A stretch of DNA of 64,000 nucleotides from a virus: the IMG/VR virus record IMGVR_UViG_3300030508_000018, positions 1 to 64,000 of that record. One strand, 5' to 3'. Position numbers and translations under genes: made by a program. Position 1 is the stretch's first letter; the number at the start of each line of letters is the position of its first letter. The notes beneath the pieces were generated by a model. The model did not search any database and was not told the origin of the DNA. It saw nothing but the letters and a program-made list of their open reading frames with translations. Positions 17,276-27,580 of the stretch are shown piece after piece.

Positions 17276-19696
17276 TTACTTATGCAGTCTCAATGACGAT
17301 TCCGCATAATCAAGCAATGCGTTAGATGTTGTCATACACGGTTCAAAGAAACTGTATGAAGTACCTGCGCTAAGCCATTCAGTAAATGTTAATAAGGAGC
17401 GCATTTCGCTGATGAAAGACGAAGTGCCCTTACCACCAAATGCCTTCGATAGTTTATTGCCGATAGCTTTACCAGCAGCAGCCCCTGCGGCAGTACCAGC
17501 GGCAACAGAATAAACCCCGGTATTAAAGCCAGTTTCTTCCTTAATACGATTACCAAGCGCCAACCCACCTACAGCGCCAGCTATAGTGCCAACAGTACCG
17601 CCAATTTGTTCACCATACGACACGTATTTCTGAAGTTCATTAATATTTGACTCAAGCAATGCTTCCAGACGATACCATTCTTTTTCTCCAAACGCTACAT
17701 ATGTGCAAATAGAGATTACGTCTTGAACCACTTCTTTGGCTTCTTGTAGATTCAATACTTTTAATTGCGTGATAGGATTACCTTCTGTTCGTACTTTTGA
17801 AACAGAAATCTCAACGCTATCTAAGTTATTGAAAATCTCAGCGCCAGGACAGTTATCTTCTGGCATCACCCCAACGATTGCCCTATTGCCAAACAATACG
17901 TGGCTTGACAATAAAGTAAAACCTTTTGGTGGAATCGAATCATAGTCAACTTTGTTCTTATCAGGCGTTTGCGTAAACACTTTACGATTGATTTTGAATT
18001 CAATTGCATTCAGGAATTCTTCTTTTGTTTCCTTAGCAATAATATTCTTGAAATTAGTAACGGTGGGACCAAAACCAGTTTCCAAGAAATTACTAAATAC
18101 TTCTTTCGTAACGGAAGCGAACTCTTTAGATTCGCCAGAGAAGTTTGTAGGAACGCCATCGCCAATTGCCAAAGCTTTTGCTAAACGCTTGTGCGAGAAC
18201 ACTGTTTCAGTTGCAGTTCCTTTTGCAGAATTGATAGTGGTCAGTAGCTTCTTAGCACGATTATCAATCTTCTTAAACGTCAAGTAACGACGACGGAAGT
18301 AACGTGAAATTGTTTCAAGCGTAGTGCGCAGTGCTTTGATAATTGAGTTCTTGATTTTACCAACGCTGGATTTGATATCTTCCATCGCGAGCTTGGTTAC
18401 TAATTCGGCATCTTTTGCATTCGTATTTTCAGTGATAGATTCTAAAGATACAAACGCGCTAGATTGACGAATACCAACACGCATGTACATATGTTCCAGT
18501 GATACAGCCAGGATATCGCTCGATATCTTACTAATGCCGCCCTTCGACAATGAATCTTCGAGTGTGTAATAAAGCGATTCCAAAGCTTCGGCTACTTCTT
18601 CAGCTTCTTGAATCTGGTTTTCACTGTTGTCATCAAAAGGTTCATCACCTTCTTGTTGAATCTCTACGAGATCATCAGCGATACCTTCGTCGTTTGACGA
18701 TAGATCGGTATCATCAATTTCGACAATCGCGTCTCCCGCATCAGGTGTCAGATCAGCAGCAGCTGGATCAGCTTGTGTTTGTCCTTCAGCTGGCTCGGTA
18801 GGAACCGGTGGAGGGGTTTCAGGCATAGCAGGTGCTACATCAGTCCCGGCTGTCGGTTCAGTCGAAGCTTCGGTTGGAGGAATTTCTCCATCTGGGTTAA
18901 CCGGTGCATCATCTGCTGGTGGAGGTGCTTCGCCAGTAACAGCCGCATCAGGTGCAGGAGCGCCGTCTTGCGGAGAAGGTGGTACATTATCAGCAGCAGG
19001 GGCAGGTGCAGCAGCATCAGGAACAGCAGGTGTAGCTGGTTCTGAAACAGGAGGAGTAGCGGTAGCTGTCGGAACAGGTGCGTTAGCTGGTGCACCATCT
19101 TCAGGAGAAGTCACTTTATCATCTTCTACATCTGGAGGAAGACCTGTTTGATCATCTTCCAGTGCTGGATTGGCTTTTGCTTTAGCAGCTGCTGGAACTG
19201 TTTTAGTGGTAGCTGCCACTGGTTGTGTGACAGTCATTGCTTTAGCTTTAGTAGGCCCGCCAGATACGCCGGTTGCTGTAGGAGTAATCTTACCATGTGG
19301 AATAGCATTACCTTTTACTTTCATGCTAACAAAAGCTTTAGTAAGAGCTTCAGCAACCATGTTTGCACAACCTTGCATATCTTCATCAGATAACCGAACA
19401 CCGTCATCGTCTGAATGCTGAGCAGCAACAGCAGCTGCTTCTTGTTCATCGGTCAATGGAGTAAGACCTTCTGTAGCTGTTGTTGCTTCTTCTTTAGCTG
19501 CTTTCTTTGCAGCTTCCTCATCTCGATGACCTTTAATAGCCCCACCAGCTGCCAACAAACCTTCTGCTAATTCTTCAGCACGTTTTACAGCTTCTGCATC
19601 ACCTACTGTCGCTACAGCAGCTCCTGCAATAGTACCAGCCACGTCTTCTAGTGCCGGTGTTGCGTAGTAATTCTCGAGTTTCTTAATGCGGCGCAT
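17276..19696 (-). CDS. Large inner-head-type protein with disordered P/A-rich region
   Basis: An 806-residue protein. The N-terminal ~370 residues are low complexity: A/E/K-rich at first, then strongly P/A/E/D-rich (about residues 190-330), followed by acidic helices. S/A-x-E sites (TPALEDVAG, VSLESITEN) flank this region. Next comes a basic amphipathic block, KIKNSIIKALRTTLETISRY, matching the shorter paralogues. Near the C-terminus a glycine-zipper-like segment (GTIAGAVGGLALGNRIKE, then AAGTAAGAAAGKAIGNKL) suggests membrane insertion or helix packing. It could be an ejected inner-body protein acting on the host envelope; that role is inference. Confidence 0.65.
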   Translation of the reverse strand: MRRIKKLENYYATPALEDVAGTIAGAAVATVGDAEAVKRAEELAEGLLAAGGAIKGHRDEEAAKKAAKEEATTATEGLTPLTDEQEAAAVAAQHSDDDGVRLSDEDMQGCANMVAEALTKAFVSMKVKGNAIPHGKITPTATGVSGGPTKAKAMTVTQPVAATTKTVPAAAKAKANPALEDDQTGLPPDVEDDKVTSPEDGAPANAPVPTATATPPVSEPATPAVPDAAAPAPAADNVPPSPQDGAPAPDAAVTGEAPPPADDAPVNPDGEIPPTEASTEPTAGTDVAPAMPETPPPVPTEPAEGQTQADPAAADLTPDAGDAIVEIDDTDLSSNDEGIADDLVEIQQEGDEPFDDNSENQIQEAEEVAEALESLYYTLEDSLSKGGISKISSDILAVSLEHMYMRVGIRQSSAFVSLESITENTNAKDAELVTKLAMEDIKSSVGKIKNSIIKALRTTLETISRYFRRRYLTFKKIDNRAKKLLTTINSAKGTATETVFSHKRLAKALAIGDGVPTNFSGESKEFASVTKEVFSNFLETGFGPTVTNFKNIIAKETKEEFLNAIEFKINRKVFTQTPDKNKVDYDSIPPKGFTLLSSHVLFGNRAIVGVMPEDNCPGAEIFNNLDSVEISVSKVRTEGNPITQLKVLNLQEAKEVVQDVISICTYVAFGEKEWYRLEALLESNINELQKYVSYGEQIGGTVGTIAGAVGGLALGNRIKEETGFNTGVYSVAAGTAAGAAAGKAIGNKLSKAFGGKGTSSFISEMRSLLTFTEWLSAGTSYSFFEPCMTTSNALLDYAESSLRLHK

Positions 19697-19724
19697 TTGT
19701 TTACTCCAATTTTAAAGTTAAAGA

Positions 19725-20321
19725 TTAAGCATTCCCAAATAGGATGTGCAGTGTGCCTAACATGTCTTCTAAACCACCATCGTGGCTAATCCATTTTTGG
19801 ATTACAGATGTCAAGCTGTTACCAAAGTCGTGTTTGAATAAGTTCTTTGCATATTCAGAAACAGGACCGACAGAATTACCTTCGTCAGTCATTGTTATCA
19901 AAGAACCCCACGTCATTAAGCCCATTTCCCGACGACCTTCATTAATATAACGAAGAGTGTCAGTAAGGAATCTATTATGCAAATCACCACATGCAGGACT
20001 CTGATGCTGTGACAAATACCAAGATCTGAAACTCCGTGTACCAAATGCTCCCAGTGCCGTCAGCAACGTTTCTTTACGAAAATCAAAAGAACCCCAAGAA
20101 GGATTCTTTTTAATATATTGAGCATACAGCGCCTCAACATGCGGATTCGCTGGAGGACCACCTTTCGATGATTTCTTATCATTCACAGTGTACTGAGTCA
20201 TTTTCAACACACCCGTAAAAGGCTTAGGAGTGCGTTCAGTTTGCGAATTGATGTTAGCACCCAGGAAACCACGCGGGTACAGCCTAAACTGTTGTGAGTC
20301 AGCTGATTGGTTACTAAGCAT
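19725..20321 (-). CDS. Virion-associated hypothetical protein
   Basis: A 198-residue protein beginning MLSNQSADSQQFRLYPRG. It is soluble and mixed alpha/beta, with the segments NPSWGSFDFRKETLLTALGAFG and a tryptophan-rich core. No motif recognised. It overlaps the end of the 299-aa gene by 8 nt, so the pair is co-translated. It sits between the inner-head-type genes and further virion genes. Confidence 0.6.
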   Translation of the reverse strand: MLSNQSADSQQFRLYPRGFLGANINSQTERTPKPFTGVLKMTQYTVNDKKSSKGGPPANPHVEALYAQYIKKNPSWGSFDFRKETLLTALGAFGTRSFRSWYLSQHQSPACGDLHNRFLTDTLRYINEGRREMGLMTWGSLITMTDEGNSVGPVSEYAKNLFKHDFGNSLTSVIQKWISHDGGLEDMLGTLHILFGNA

Positions 20322-21213
20322 AGTCTTTCTCCATCTTGATAATTTTATAATTCAAATCATCAATACGTTTTTCCATATATTGAATTTGTTTCTGTACAGC
20401 TGCGTCGGGCTTACCTTCTGACAGCTTTTCCATATTTAATTTACGTAACTGGCAAAGTGACATTTCTTCTTTAGCAGCTTTATAACGTTCAGCTTGGTGT
20501 TCTGCTACCATAAGACGAAGGTGATAAATCGGATTAACCCAAGTAGCAATCAAGCCCATGTTAAACGGATCAATACGACTACTACCAAGGGTAGCGCTTA
20601 GACTAGGGCCATTTTCTTCAGTGATACGAATATCAGGGATATCGTCTAGTTGTTTCTTCAGACTATCAGGACTACCGTTCAGAATACTCAGCGCTGTACA
20701 AAACGATAGGAAATTAGAATTAATCCATTCTAATTCATACGGTGTTATTGCATCGCGCGATTCTGAGCCTTCGTCTGGAAACTCAGCTGATTCAAGTACA
20801 TAAACGTAAATAAGAAACTTCCGCGAGTACTTGGAAACAAAACCTGACAGTTCTACTAATTGCAGAAGGTTGGCTTTTAGATAAGTAAAACCAGAACCAG
20901 AAACATCTTCCATGAAACATTTGTTTACGAGTTCTTCGATGATGTCGAGATTTGTGATTACTGCCTTCAGTGACTTTTCTATTGTTCCAATGATATTCCC
21001 ACCACCATCACTTTTTACAAGTCGGCCAAATTGAGCGTTCTTATCTTTCATCTCTTTCGATTTAAACTTCCAGCCCTTAAACAATGGTGTTGCTGACTCA
21101 AATGCAGGGAGGGTACATTCTCGAATCTCCCCACGAGTTATTCGAAGATCCTCTATGACACGATCACGCTTGAAATTAGGAAGCAAAGACTTTATATAAT
21201 CGATGATTTTCAT
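20314..21213 (-). CDS. Helical hypothetical protein
   Basis: A 299-residue protein, largely helical, starting MKIIDYIKSLLPNFKRDRVI and ending with a coiled coil of about 50 residues (MSLCQLRKLNMEKLSEG ... IQYMEKRIDDLNYKIIKMEK). The coiled coil suggests oligomerisation or a tether. No enzyme signature. Its ATG follows a long AT-rich leader shared with the next gene's end. Part of the head-gene run. Confidence 0.6.
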   Translation of the reverse strand: MKIIDYIKSLLPNFKRDRVIEDLRITRGEIRECTLPAFESATPLFKGWKFKSKEMKDKNAQFGRLVKSDGGGNIIGTIEKSLKAVITNLDIIEELVNKCFMEDVSGSGFTYLKANLLQLVELSGFVSKYSRKFLIYVYVLESAEFPDEGSESRDAITPYELEWINSNFLSFCTALSILNGSPDSLKKQLDDIPDIRITEENGPSLSATLGSSRIDPFNMGLIATWVNPIYHLRLMVAEHQAERYKAAKEEMSLCQLRKLNMEKLSEGKPDAAVQKQIQYMEKRIDDLNYKIIKMEKDYA

Positions 21214-21293
21214 TTTTAGTACTATCCTAGAATTTATTAGGTTAATAAAAGAGATGGCGTTGTTCTTGTTTAATAAGGATAATTATATCTTAT

Positions 21294-22574
21294 TTATAAC
21301 GAAGGGGCGTTACCTAATTGGTACGCTTTCAGCACGTCACTTACATCTGGACCTGCACCCTTATTGCTTGATTTCAAGTCACGCATAGAACACTCAGTAG
21401 GCAAGTGAATTCCTCTGTGATAGAAAGTAACTCTATCCATTTGTTTATCAATCACAGCTACAATCATGAGATATGTCTCTTTGAATAATTTTTCTCTTAT
21501 CTTAAAATTATCGAACTTGCCATCTAGATGTAGTTCTAATTTAGAAATAGCATCTGTCGTAGTAACTACCAAGTTAGAAGCATTAGCAAGTGACGGCGAC
21601 ATTGACGCTAACATGACATTGCTGTTGTTACGATTACGCTGTACGATGTTGGAGTAGATACCTTCTTTATCCTTCATCAAATTAGTACGATGCGCATCAA
21701 TAACGTCCTGACAGAATATAAGATCTCTCCAGAATTCTAAGCGACCAGACTTCCAACCATGATAGCGTTCTTTAGCTGTTTCAAGTTTATCTTGACCGTT
21801 AATAGATAGAATATGAATCAAGCTGTTAGTTGGTATTACGTTAGCTAACAAGCGAACTTGAATTGGGATAGATGCTTTATGGATACCATCTGTGATATCG
21901 ACACTAAATAATTTACCAACAGATAAGTTAGAGATTTCTTTTAATGTTGAAAGAGTATCCCTACCAATGCCAAATTCTGATGTTTCGTGGCGATCTTTAA
22001 ATTCTTGGATCTTAGAAACTTCATCGAACATGGATTTATCTTGTTTCATTTTAGTGTCGCGATTATCACGATATTTGTCCTCCATCCTTGCTGCTTCACG
22101 TTCTTTTAATGCGTCTGCTTCTTTTCTCTTTTCATACTCGAACCGTTCTTCTGCTAGTTCTTGTGGTGGCTTTGCTTCGAGAGCAAGTTCATAAGGAACA
22201 GGGAGACGATCTTGAAATGACTCAGCGCCATAAGCACCAATTAACGCTGTCTTCATATCACGAGTTGGGTTTATCTTATCGAGATGTTGCAATACATTTA
22301 CCTTACCAATTGTCATGGACAATGCAACAGCTTGTAGGTAATAGCCTGCAAAAATAGAAAGAAGAGATTGCTGTACTTCAGTTAGATTGTCGTAATACAA
22401 ACAATCTGCATCGATCAAAACAACAGGTTCGACGCGACTTACTCTTGTGTAGTCAATAAGATTGTCAGGAGCAATACCAGTATCAACTACTCTTGATCCC
22501 CAAATTGACGCTATTTTAGAAACAACGGTAAGACTAGCTTGGATACCCGCTGCAAGCACTGCTGACGTAATCAT
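21294..22574 (-). CDS. Virion structural protein with charged helical middle
   Basis: A 426-residue protein. The N-terminus (MITSAVLAAGIQASLTVVSKI) is hydrophobic. Around residues 130-190 there is a strongly charged helical stretch (EERFEYEKRKEADALKERE, then RMEDKYRDNRDTKMKQDKS). The rest is mixed. It starts 30 nt from the divergent plus-strand gene, too little for two full promoters, so this is a transcription switch point with shared leader sequence. Function not recognised. Confidence 0.6.
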   Translation of the reverse strand: MITSAVLAAGIQASLTVVSKIASIWGSRVVDTGIAPDNLIDYTRVSRVEPVVLIDADCLYYDNLTEVQQSLLSIFAGYYLQAVALSMTIGKVNVLQHLDKINPTRDMKTALIGAYGAESFQDRLPVPYELALEAKPPQELAEERFEYEKRKEADALKEREAARMEDKYRDNRDTKMKQDKSMFDEVSKIQEFKDRHETSEFGIGRDTLSTLKEISNLSVGKLFSVDITDGIHKASIPIQVRLLANVIPTNSLIHILSINGQDKLETAKERYHGWKSGRLEFWRDLIFCQDVIDAHRTNLMKDKEGIYSNIVQRNRNNSNVMLASMSPSLANASNLVVTTTDAISKLELHLDGKFDNFKIREKLFKETYLMIVAVIDKQMDRVTFYHRGIHLPTECSMRDLKSSNKGAGPDVSDVLKAYQLGNAPSL

Positions 22575-22604
22575 TATTCAATTCCTTTAATAGAGGTTTT
22601 TCAG

Positions 22605-23780
22605 ATGGCAATCAATAATACAAAACCTACAATACCGAATGAAGCTGCGGGGCCAACAGTATCAGCCATTATGTCGGCTGGTGGGTTAGGCACACCAAGA
22701 GACGCAATAGATAAAATATTTAGCACTTCTCCTATTGGTCCTATCACAACAACAATCGGTGATAATTTTTATGGTATTAATCATAGACAAACACCAGGTC
22801 CAGTTCAGATTAACAAAGATTATTTTGGCTTAACGTTTTTCACAAGACCTTTATTAAATTTATCTACAGTTAACATAAGAACAGTTCGGCAGCTAACTCC
22901 ATTATTAACAAATGATAGCAATAGCATACCGCGTATTATACGATGTCTGCTAGATCCTGATTTAGATGTAAATGAAGGAATTACTTGTTCACTAGTGGAT
23001 AGCCAACAAGCGTTTATTCCTGTGCTGACTAATTACTTACAATCGGTAACTGGATGGCAAGATATTATTGCGCCTACCTATACATCAAATCCTGGTGTTT
23101 ATCAAGAAACGTTTGGTTTTGTTGATGGCACAACACAAAACTACACGACATACGATATACAGGCCAGTTTCAGAAATTTACCTGGTGACCCAATTACAGC
23201 ACTGTTTACAACATGGATACGCTACGCATCGCTGGTGTATGAAGGTGTTCTTGTACCTTATCCACAGTATATTGTGGAAAATGAAATAGATTACAATACA
23301 CGTATATATCGTCTCGTTTTGGATAACACGAAAACAAAGGTACAGAAGATTGCTTGTTGTGGAGCATCGTTCCCAATTAGTGCTCCTACCTCCGCTGTTT
23401 TCAATTACGAACATGGTAAACCAATCAATGATTCTAACGATCAAATCACTATTCAATTTAGAGCAATGGGTATGTGTTACTCTGATGATATTGTGATTGA
23501 TGAATTTAATAAAACAGTTGCGTTCTTTAATGACGGAATGAGTGCTAAGAATTTTATAGCACCAACAGGCAATAATACAGCATGGACAAATTCGGCGTAT
23601 ACGCAAATACCAATGGCAGCTTTAACGATTTTTAATAATCGTGGTTACCCTAGAATAAATCCTTACAATTATAATTTAGAATGGTGGGTAGATAATGCGC
23701 TATATAGCTATATGCTACCTGACTATACTAACGCGATTAATCAAGGAACGGTAGCACAAAACGCAAGTGCGACGCCATAG
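22605..23780 (+). CDS. Virion structural protein
   Basis: A 391-residue, beta-rich, low-charge protein starting MAINNTKPTIPNEAAGPTVS, with the motif-like stretches GDNFYGINHRQTPGPVQI and TGWQDIIAPTYTSNPG. Composition and length fit a tail tube, neck or capsid-decorating protein. It stops with TAG and is followed after 65 nt by the 1017-aa gene on the same strand. No family recognised; structural role inferred. Confidence 0.65.
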   Translation: MAINNTKPTIPNEAAGPTVSAIMSAGGLGTPRDAIDKIFSTSPIGPITTTIGDNFYGINHRQTPGPVQINKDYFGLTFFTRPLLNLSTVNIRTVRQLTPLLTNDSNSIPRIIRCLLDPDLDVNEGITCSLVDSQQAFIPVLTNYLQSVTGWQDIIAPTYTSNPGVYQETFGFVDGTTQNYTTYDIQASFRNLPGDPITALFTTWIRYASLVYEGVLVPYPQYIVENEIDYNTRIYRLVLDNTKTKVQKIACCGASFPISAPTSAVFNYEHGKPINDSNDQITIQFRAMGMCYSDDIVIDEFNKTVAFFNDGMSAKNFIAPTGNNTAWTNSAYTQIPMAALTIFNNRGYPRINPYNYNLEWWVDNALYSYMLPDYTNAINQGTVAQNASATP

Positions 23781-23845
23781 CCGAATTCATTTGAACAAAC
23801 AGTTATAAATCCTGGTAACTCTTATTATTAGAATGATACTTAAAC

Positions 23846-26800
23846 ATGACAGCCTCTACGATTGTTATTCCTGCGTCAGCGCAGAGCATTACCGCGTCCA
23901 CTGCCGGTATACCAGAATCTACGGTAATCAACGCGTCTACTAACAACACCGCATCTGTTCCTGGTAGTGTTAATAATTCTGCAGCGACATCAGCCATTAC
24001 AAGTTCTGTTAGTACTCTACTCAGTAACGTAACTAGATATATGTACAACCCAGCCGGTATACAACAATCTGTACTAGCTGTGCTAGATCAAGTTACAAAC
24101 GGAACGATGAACATTGTTGATCCAACAAGCCCGTTCTTATATTCGTTAGAATCTTCTGCTGTTTTAACTGCCGGGTTTATGCAAGAGAATGCAGCGAATA
24201 CACGTAAGTTATATCCGATGGCTGCTCAGACACCGTCAGATCTATACACACATATGTCTGATTTAGATTATTTGAATCGTTTTGCTGTCCCTGCTACTGC
24301 TTCTTTCTTTATTATTCTTCCATTAGCTCAACTGTTATCTAAAATGGTAACCGACCCAGCGACTGGAATTAACATGGTTGTCATCCCACGTAATTCGTAT
24401 TTTACTGTGGCAGATACAACATTCAGCATACAGTATCCAATACAGATTAGACAGATGCAACATGGTGGTATTTCTGTTGTTTATGATACAACTATAACTT
24501 CACCAATGCAGCAGTTAGATACAAATGTTATTCCTTATGAGTTATTAACAAATAACGACGGCACAGAATGGATTCGACTTCAATTCGAAACATATCAATT
24601 TGACATCATTAGTCAAACAGGTTCGTTGGACGCATCAACTGATTTCTCTATCGATATTTCATTTACAGATCAGTATTATTTCTGTCGTGTATACACACAA
24701 AACTTAACAACTGGTTTATATACTGAAATTGTTACAACACATACAGATCAGATTTATGACCCAACAATACCAACTGCTGTTTTAACTGTTACTGCTAAAT
24801 CAATTAATGTAACTATACCACAAATTTATACAAGTACGTCTTTATTAAATTCTGGTATTCGTATTGATGTATACGAAACAAAAGGCATACTGAATATGAT
24901 CTTGTGGGAATATCCAATAGGGTCGTGTGTAGGCACATGGGAAGCGTATGATCCTAATGATCAAACTATATTCACAGCGCCATTACCAACACTGACCACA
25001 GTTGTTATTTATTCCGATGACGCAGTATCTGGTGGTAAGAACGCAATGACGTTCACGCAACTACGTCAGCAAGTAATTACAAACGCCATTGGTGCTCCAT
25101 CATTACCAATTACAAACACACAAATTGAAACAGCATTAGCAGTGGCAGGATATACAATCGTTAAAAATGTGGACTCGATTACAAACCGTATATATCTTGC
25201 AACACGACCTATGCCTACGCCAATTAACACAGCGTTGTTAACAGCGGCGTCTGCTAGCATTGAAACAGTGTCAATTGTAATTAGTGCTATTGCTACGAAT
25301 ACAGCTATAATTGATAACGGCACAAGCATTACGTTAACGCCGAATGTTATTTATCAAAATAACAACGGCATAGTAACCGTTGTCCCTAGTAGTCAAGTAG
25401 CTGCGTTGCAAGCTTTATCACCTTCGTCTTTAGCTGTTGCTGTAAGTAGCGGTAATTTCTTATATACGCCTTTCCACTATGTATTGGATATGGCGAATAA
25501 CGAATTTAATATGCGACCTTACTACCTAGATGATCCTGTTATTAATACGAAATTATTTGTAGCTGAAAACGATTCCACATTAATTCAAGTGGGAACTCAA
25601 GCTTACTCTATCAGTAGAACAAATACTGGTTTTAGTATTCAGATCGTTACACAGTCTACTTCAGTCTATCAGTCTTTACCCGATAATGAAGTATATGCTC
25701 AACTTTCTTTCACGCCAGAAGGCGAAACAGCTAACGCGTTTATTAACGGTGTACAAACAGGAACAACAAGCGCTGGTGAACGTATATACACATTTGATCT
25801 CAGTACGAATTTCTATTTAGATATAAACAATAATATTGGTTTAACAAAATTCTTCATGTTTACTGACCAGTCTATTGTTGTGTATGCTGGGTTGAATACT
25901 ATATTTAATGTGTTGTATGCTACTACTTCTGTAATGGGTTCTCAGTGGAGTTCTGATTCTGTTGATACGAATATTGGTAAGTTCTTATTGCCAAATAACG
26001 CAGTAGGCATTACACAGGAACAACTAAATGTAACATTTGGATATGCGCTTACGACATTGTGGGCAGAAGCTAGAAGTGTGGTTTCTTCGGAGCAATATGA
26101 AACATACACAGCTAATGTACCATGGACATATCAAGCAGATGTTTACACAACAGATAACAATGGTTCATCAATTAACATCGTAAATGGTCAAGTTGTTTAC
26201 AACATTCTGCATCATGCCGGTGATCCTGTTTTAGAAACAAACGGAACACCTTCATATCAGCATTTAGCAGGTGATACGGTTCTTGATTCAAATGGGAACC
26301 CTGTTATCACTAACGCACGTGGCATGATGCGTATGATTGATTTAATGATGATAGAGGGCGCATATTGGTTTGCTACGGATTCTGTATCTACTGGATATAG
26401 GACAGATCTAACACGAACTGTTGTAGGATGGTTGACAGAAGATCTAGTTGTATTGTCTACCGATCTACTGGAGAACACTGAACTTCTATTCTATCCAGCT
26501 ACTAGTCTTGGGCAGATCAATGTTAATGTTGGTAATAGTGTTATTGTTACTTTAGAAGCAGGTCAGGTATTTGTTGTTAATTTGTTTGTTCCAAATACGA
26601 CACTTAATAATTTAGCTTTACGTGCTAATATTGAAACAACAACTATCCAAGTCATTAGTGCTGCATTAACAGCGACCACAATATCCATTGATCAGATAGT
26701 TACTAGTTTACGTGCTCAGTACGGCACAGATGTAACCTCAGTTCAATTGTCCGGATTTGGCGGTAGTTTAAATTATCAAGCAGTTATTATTGAAGATGCT

Positions 26801-26899
26801 GGTGCTAATTTTAGTATCGCTAAACGGTTAGTAGCACAAGCTGACAATAGTCTTATTGTTGAAGAAGCGGTTACGATTAACTTCATACCGTTGAATTAA
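23846..26899 (+). CDS. Very large virion structural protein
   Basis: A 1017-residue protein. The T/S/A-rich N-terminus has short repeats (MTASTIVIPASAQSITAST), then a region with helices (LNRFAVPATASFFIILPLAQ), and a long beta-rich body with repeated small domains. No enzymatic motif seen. Size, composition and pairing with the 391-aa gene suggest a baseplate wedge or tail-spoke protein. Both plus-strand genes end at a bidirectional terminator. Confidence 0.65.
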   Translation: MTASTIVIPASAQSITASTAGIPESTVINASTNNTASVPGSVNNSAATSAITSSVSTLLSNVTRYMYNPAGIQQSVLAVLDQVTNGTMNIVDPTSPFLYSLESSAVLTAGFMQENAANTRKLYPMAAQTPSDLYTHMSDLDYLNRFAVPATASFFIILPLAQLLSKMVTDPATGINMVVIPRNSYFTVADTTFSIQYPIQIRQMQHGGISVVYDTTITSPMQQLDTNVIPYELLTNNDGTEWIRLQFETYQFDIISQTGSLDASTDFSIDISFTDQYYFCRVYTQNLTTGLYTEIVTTHTDQIYDPTIPTAVLTVTAKSINVTIPQIYTSTSLLNSGIRIDVYETKGILNMILWEYPIGSCVGTWEAYDPNDQTIFTAPLPTLTTVVIYSDDAVSGGKNAMTFTQLRQQVITNAIGAPSLPITNTQIETALAVAGYTIVKNVDSITNRIYLATRPMPTPINTALLTAASASIETVSIVISAIATNTAIIDNGTSITLTPNVIYQNNNGIVTVVPSSQVAALQALSPSSLAVAVSSGNFLYTPFHYVLDMANNEFNMRPYYLDDPVINTKLFVAENDSTLIQVGTQAYSISRTNTGFSIQIVTQSTSVYQSLPDNEVYAQLSFTPEGETANAFINGVQTGTTSAGERIYTFDLSTNFYLDINNNIGLTKFFMFTDQSIVVYAGLNTIFNVLYATTSVMGSQWSSDSVDTNIGKFLLPNNAVGITQEQLNVTFGYALTTLWAEARSVVSSEQYETYTANVPWTYQADVYTTDNNGSSINIVNGQVVYNILHHAGDPVLETNGTPSYQHLAGDTVLDSNGNPVITNARGMMRMIDLMMIEGAYWFATDSVSTGYRTDLTRTVVGWLTEDLVVLSTDLLENTELLFYPATSLGQINVNVGNSVIVTLEAGQVFVVNLFVPNTTLNNLALRANIETTTIQVISAALTATTISIDQIVTSLRAQYGTDVTSVQLSGFGGSLNYQAVIIEDAGANFSIAKRLVAQADNSLIVEEAVTINFIPLN

Positions 26900-26916
26900 C
26901 AAAAAAAATAGGTAGC

Positions 26917-26942
26917 TACCAGAGGGAGTAATCCCTCTGGTA
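26917..26942. terminator. Bidirectional terminator between convergent genes
   Basis: A perfect stem, TACCAGAGGG with CCCTCTGGTA and a 6-nt loop, lies between the plus gene ending at 26899 and the minus gene ending at 26950. The plus-direction tail reads TATATGCCGTTAAC; the minus-direction side leads into an A/T tract. Confidence 0.85.
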
Positions 26943-26949
26943 TATGCCG

Positions 26950-27198
26950 TTAACCCACGAACGGATGTTCGTTTAACAGCTTTACAATGTGCTCAGCTAT
27001 CAACTTCGCCTGAATCTTACGACCTGGTTCAGTCTTCGCCATTGTTTGTGCATTAATGACTTGAACATGAAACATGACGTCGTTTTGAAGCTCCGGCTTG
27101 TATTGCTTTGTTTCTGGGTCTCGCTTATAGCTACCGGTTTCTGCTAAACGATAAACCAGGTTGTCTTCTGTTTGCCACACACCTGTTTGCTCGATCAT
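26950..27198 (-). CDS. Small hypothetical protein
   Basis: An 82-residue protein beginning MIEQTGVWQTEDNLVYRL, with a small beta hairpin region and a C-terminal amphipathic helix (GRKIQAKLIAEHIVKLLNE). No motif recognised. It is the last gene of a two-gene minus unit that starts with the promoter-like element at 27.53 kb. Confidence 0.6.
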   Translation of the reverse strand: MIEQTGVWQTEDNLVYRLAETGSYKRDPETKQYKPELQNDVMFHVQVINAQTMAKTEPGRKIQAKLIAEHIVKLLNEHPFVG

Positions 27199-27236
27199 GG
27201 TAATTCTACTTTATTTCAATGAGTTGTGAATTTTTT

Positions 27237-27488
27237 CTAACCGGGTGTTAATGTTGCCAGTTGTTTTATAAATGCTCTACCTTTATCAGTGATAGAAACA
27301 AAACTGACGTCATGCGCAATCATATTGCCGCTAGGGATGTCCTTCTTATGGACTTCCATTAGACCGAGTTCATGCAGTTTGCGCACAGCGGTTTCTTCAG
27401 CCACGCCATAATGGCACGACTGCATTTCTTTACGACCTTTCAACCACATCTCATTTAAGAGAAGTGTTAGAATCAAATTCTTATCCAT
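27237..27488 (-). CDS. Small winged-helix-like protein
   Basis: An 83-residue protein with a pattern typical of winged helix domains: helix MDKNLILTLLLNEMW, a recognition-like helix (VAEETAVRKLHELGLMEVH), and a wing ending VSITDKGRAFIKQL. The ITDKGRAF ending is echoed by ITERGRVYI in the gene at 61.4 kb, suggesting a small family of phage regulators. It is the first gene after the promoter-like repeat at 27527-27560. DNA binding is inferred from fold pattern only. Confidence 0.6.
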   Translation of the reverse strand: MDKNLILTLLLNEMWLKGRKEMQSCHYGVAEETAVRKLHELGLMEVHKKDIPSGNMIAHDVSFVSITDKGRAFIKQLATLTPG

Positions 27489-27526
27489 GTTGTTTCTCCC
27501 AATAGTTACAAAGTATTACTGAATCT

Positions 27527-27560
27527 CACATACAGTATATATGTCTGAAATATTCTAGAA
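27527..27560 (-). promoter_or_regulatory. Conserved promoter-like element, copy 1
   Basis: Read on the minus strand, this contains TTCTAGAATATTTCAGAC, then ATATATACTGTATGTGA. Near-identical copies occur at 38.63 and 58.72 kb, and a shorter one at 48.18 kb, each just upstream of a minus-strand gene and mostly just after a terminator. A promoter for the phage RNA polymerase is the simplest reading. Confidence 0.7.
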
Positions 27561-27580
27561 TACAACTTTTTACGGCATAA

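Noticed and set aside
27571-27580. TTTATGCC tails as TATG promoters
   Set aside because: They also occur at convergent terminators (26.9, 54.3 kb) with no downstream gene, so a terminator role fits better; a dual role is not excluded.
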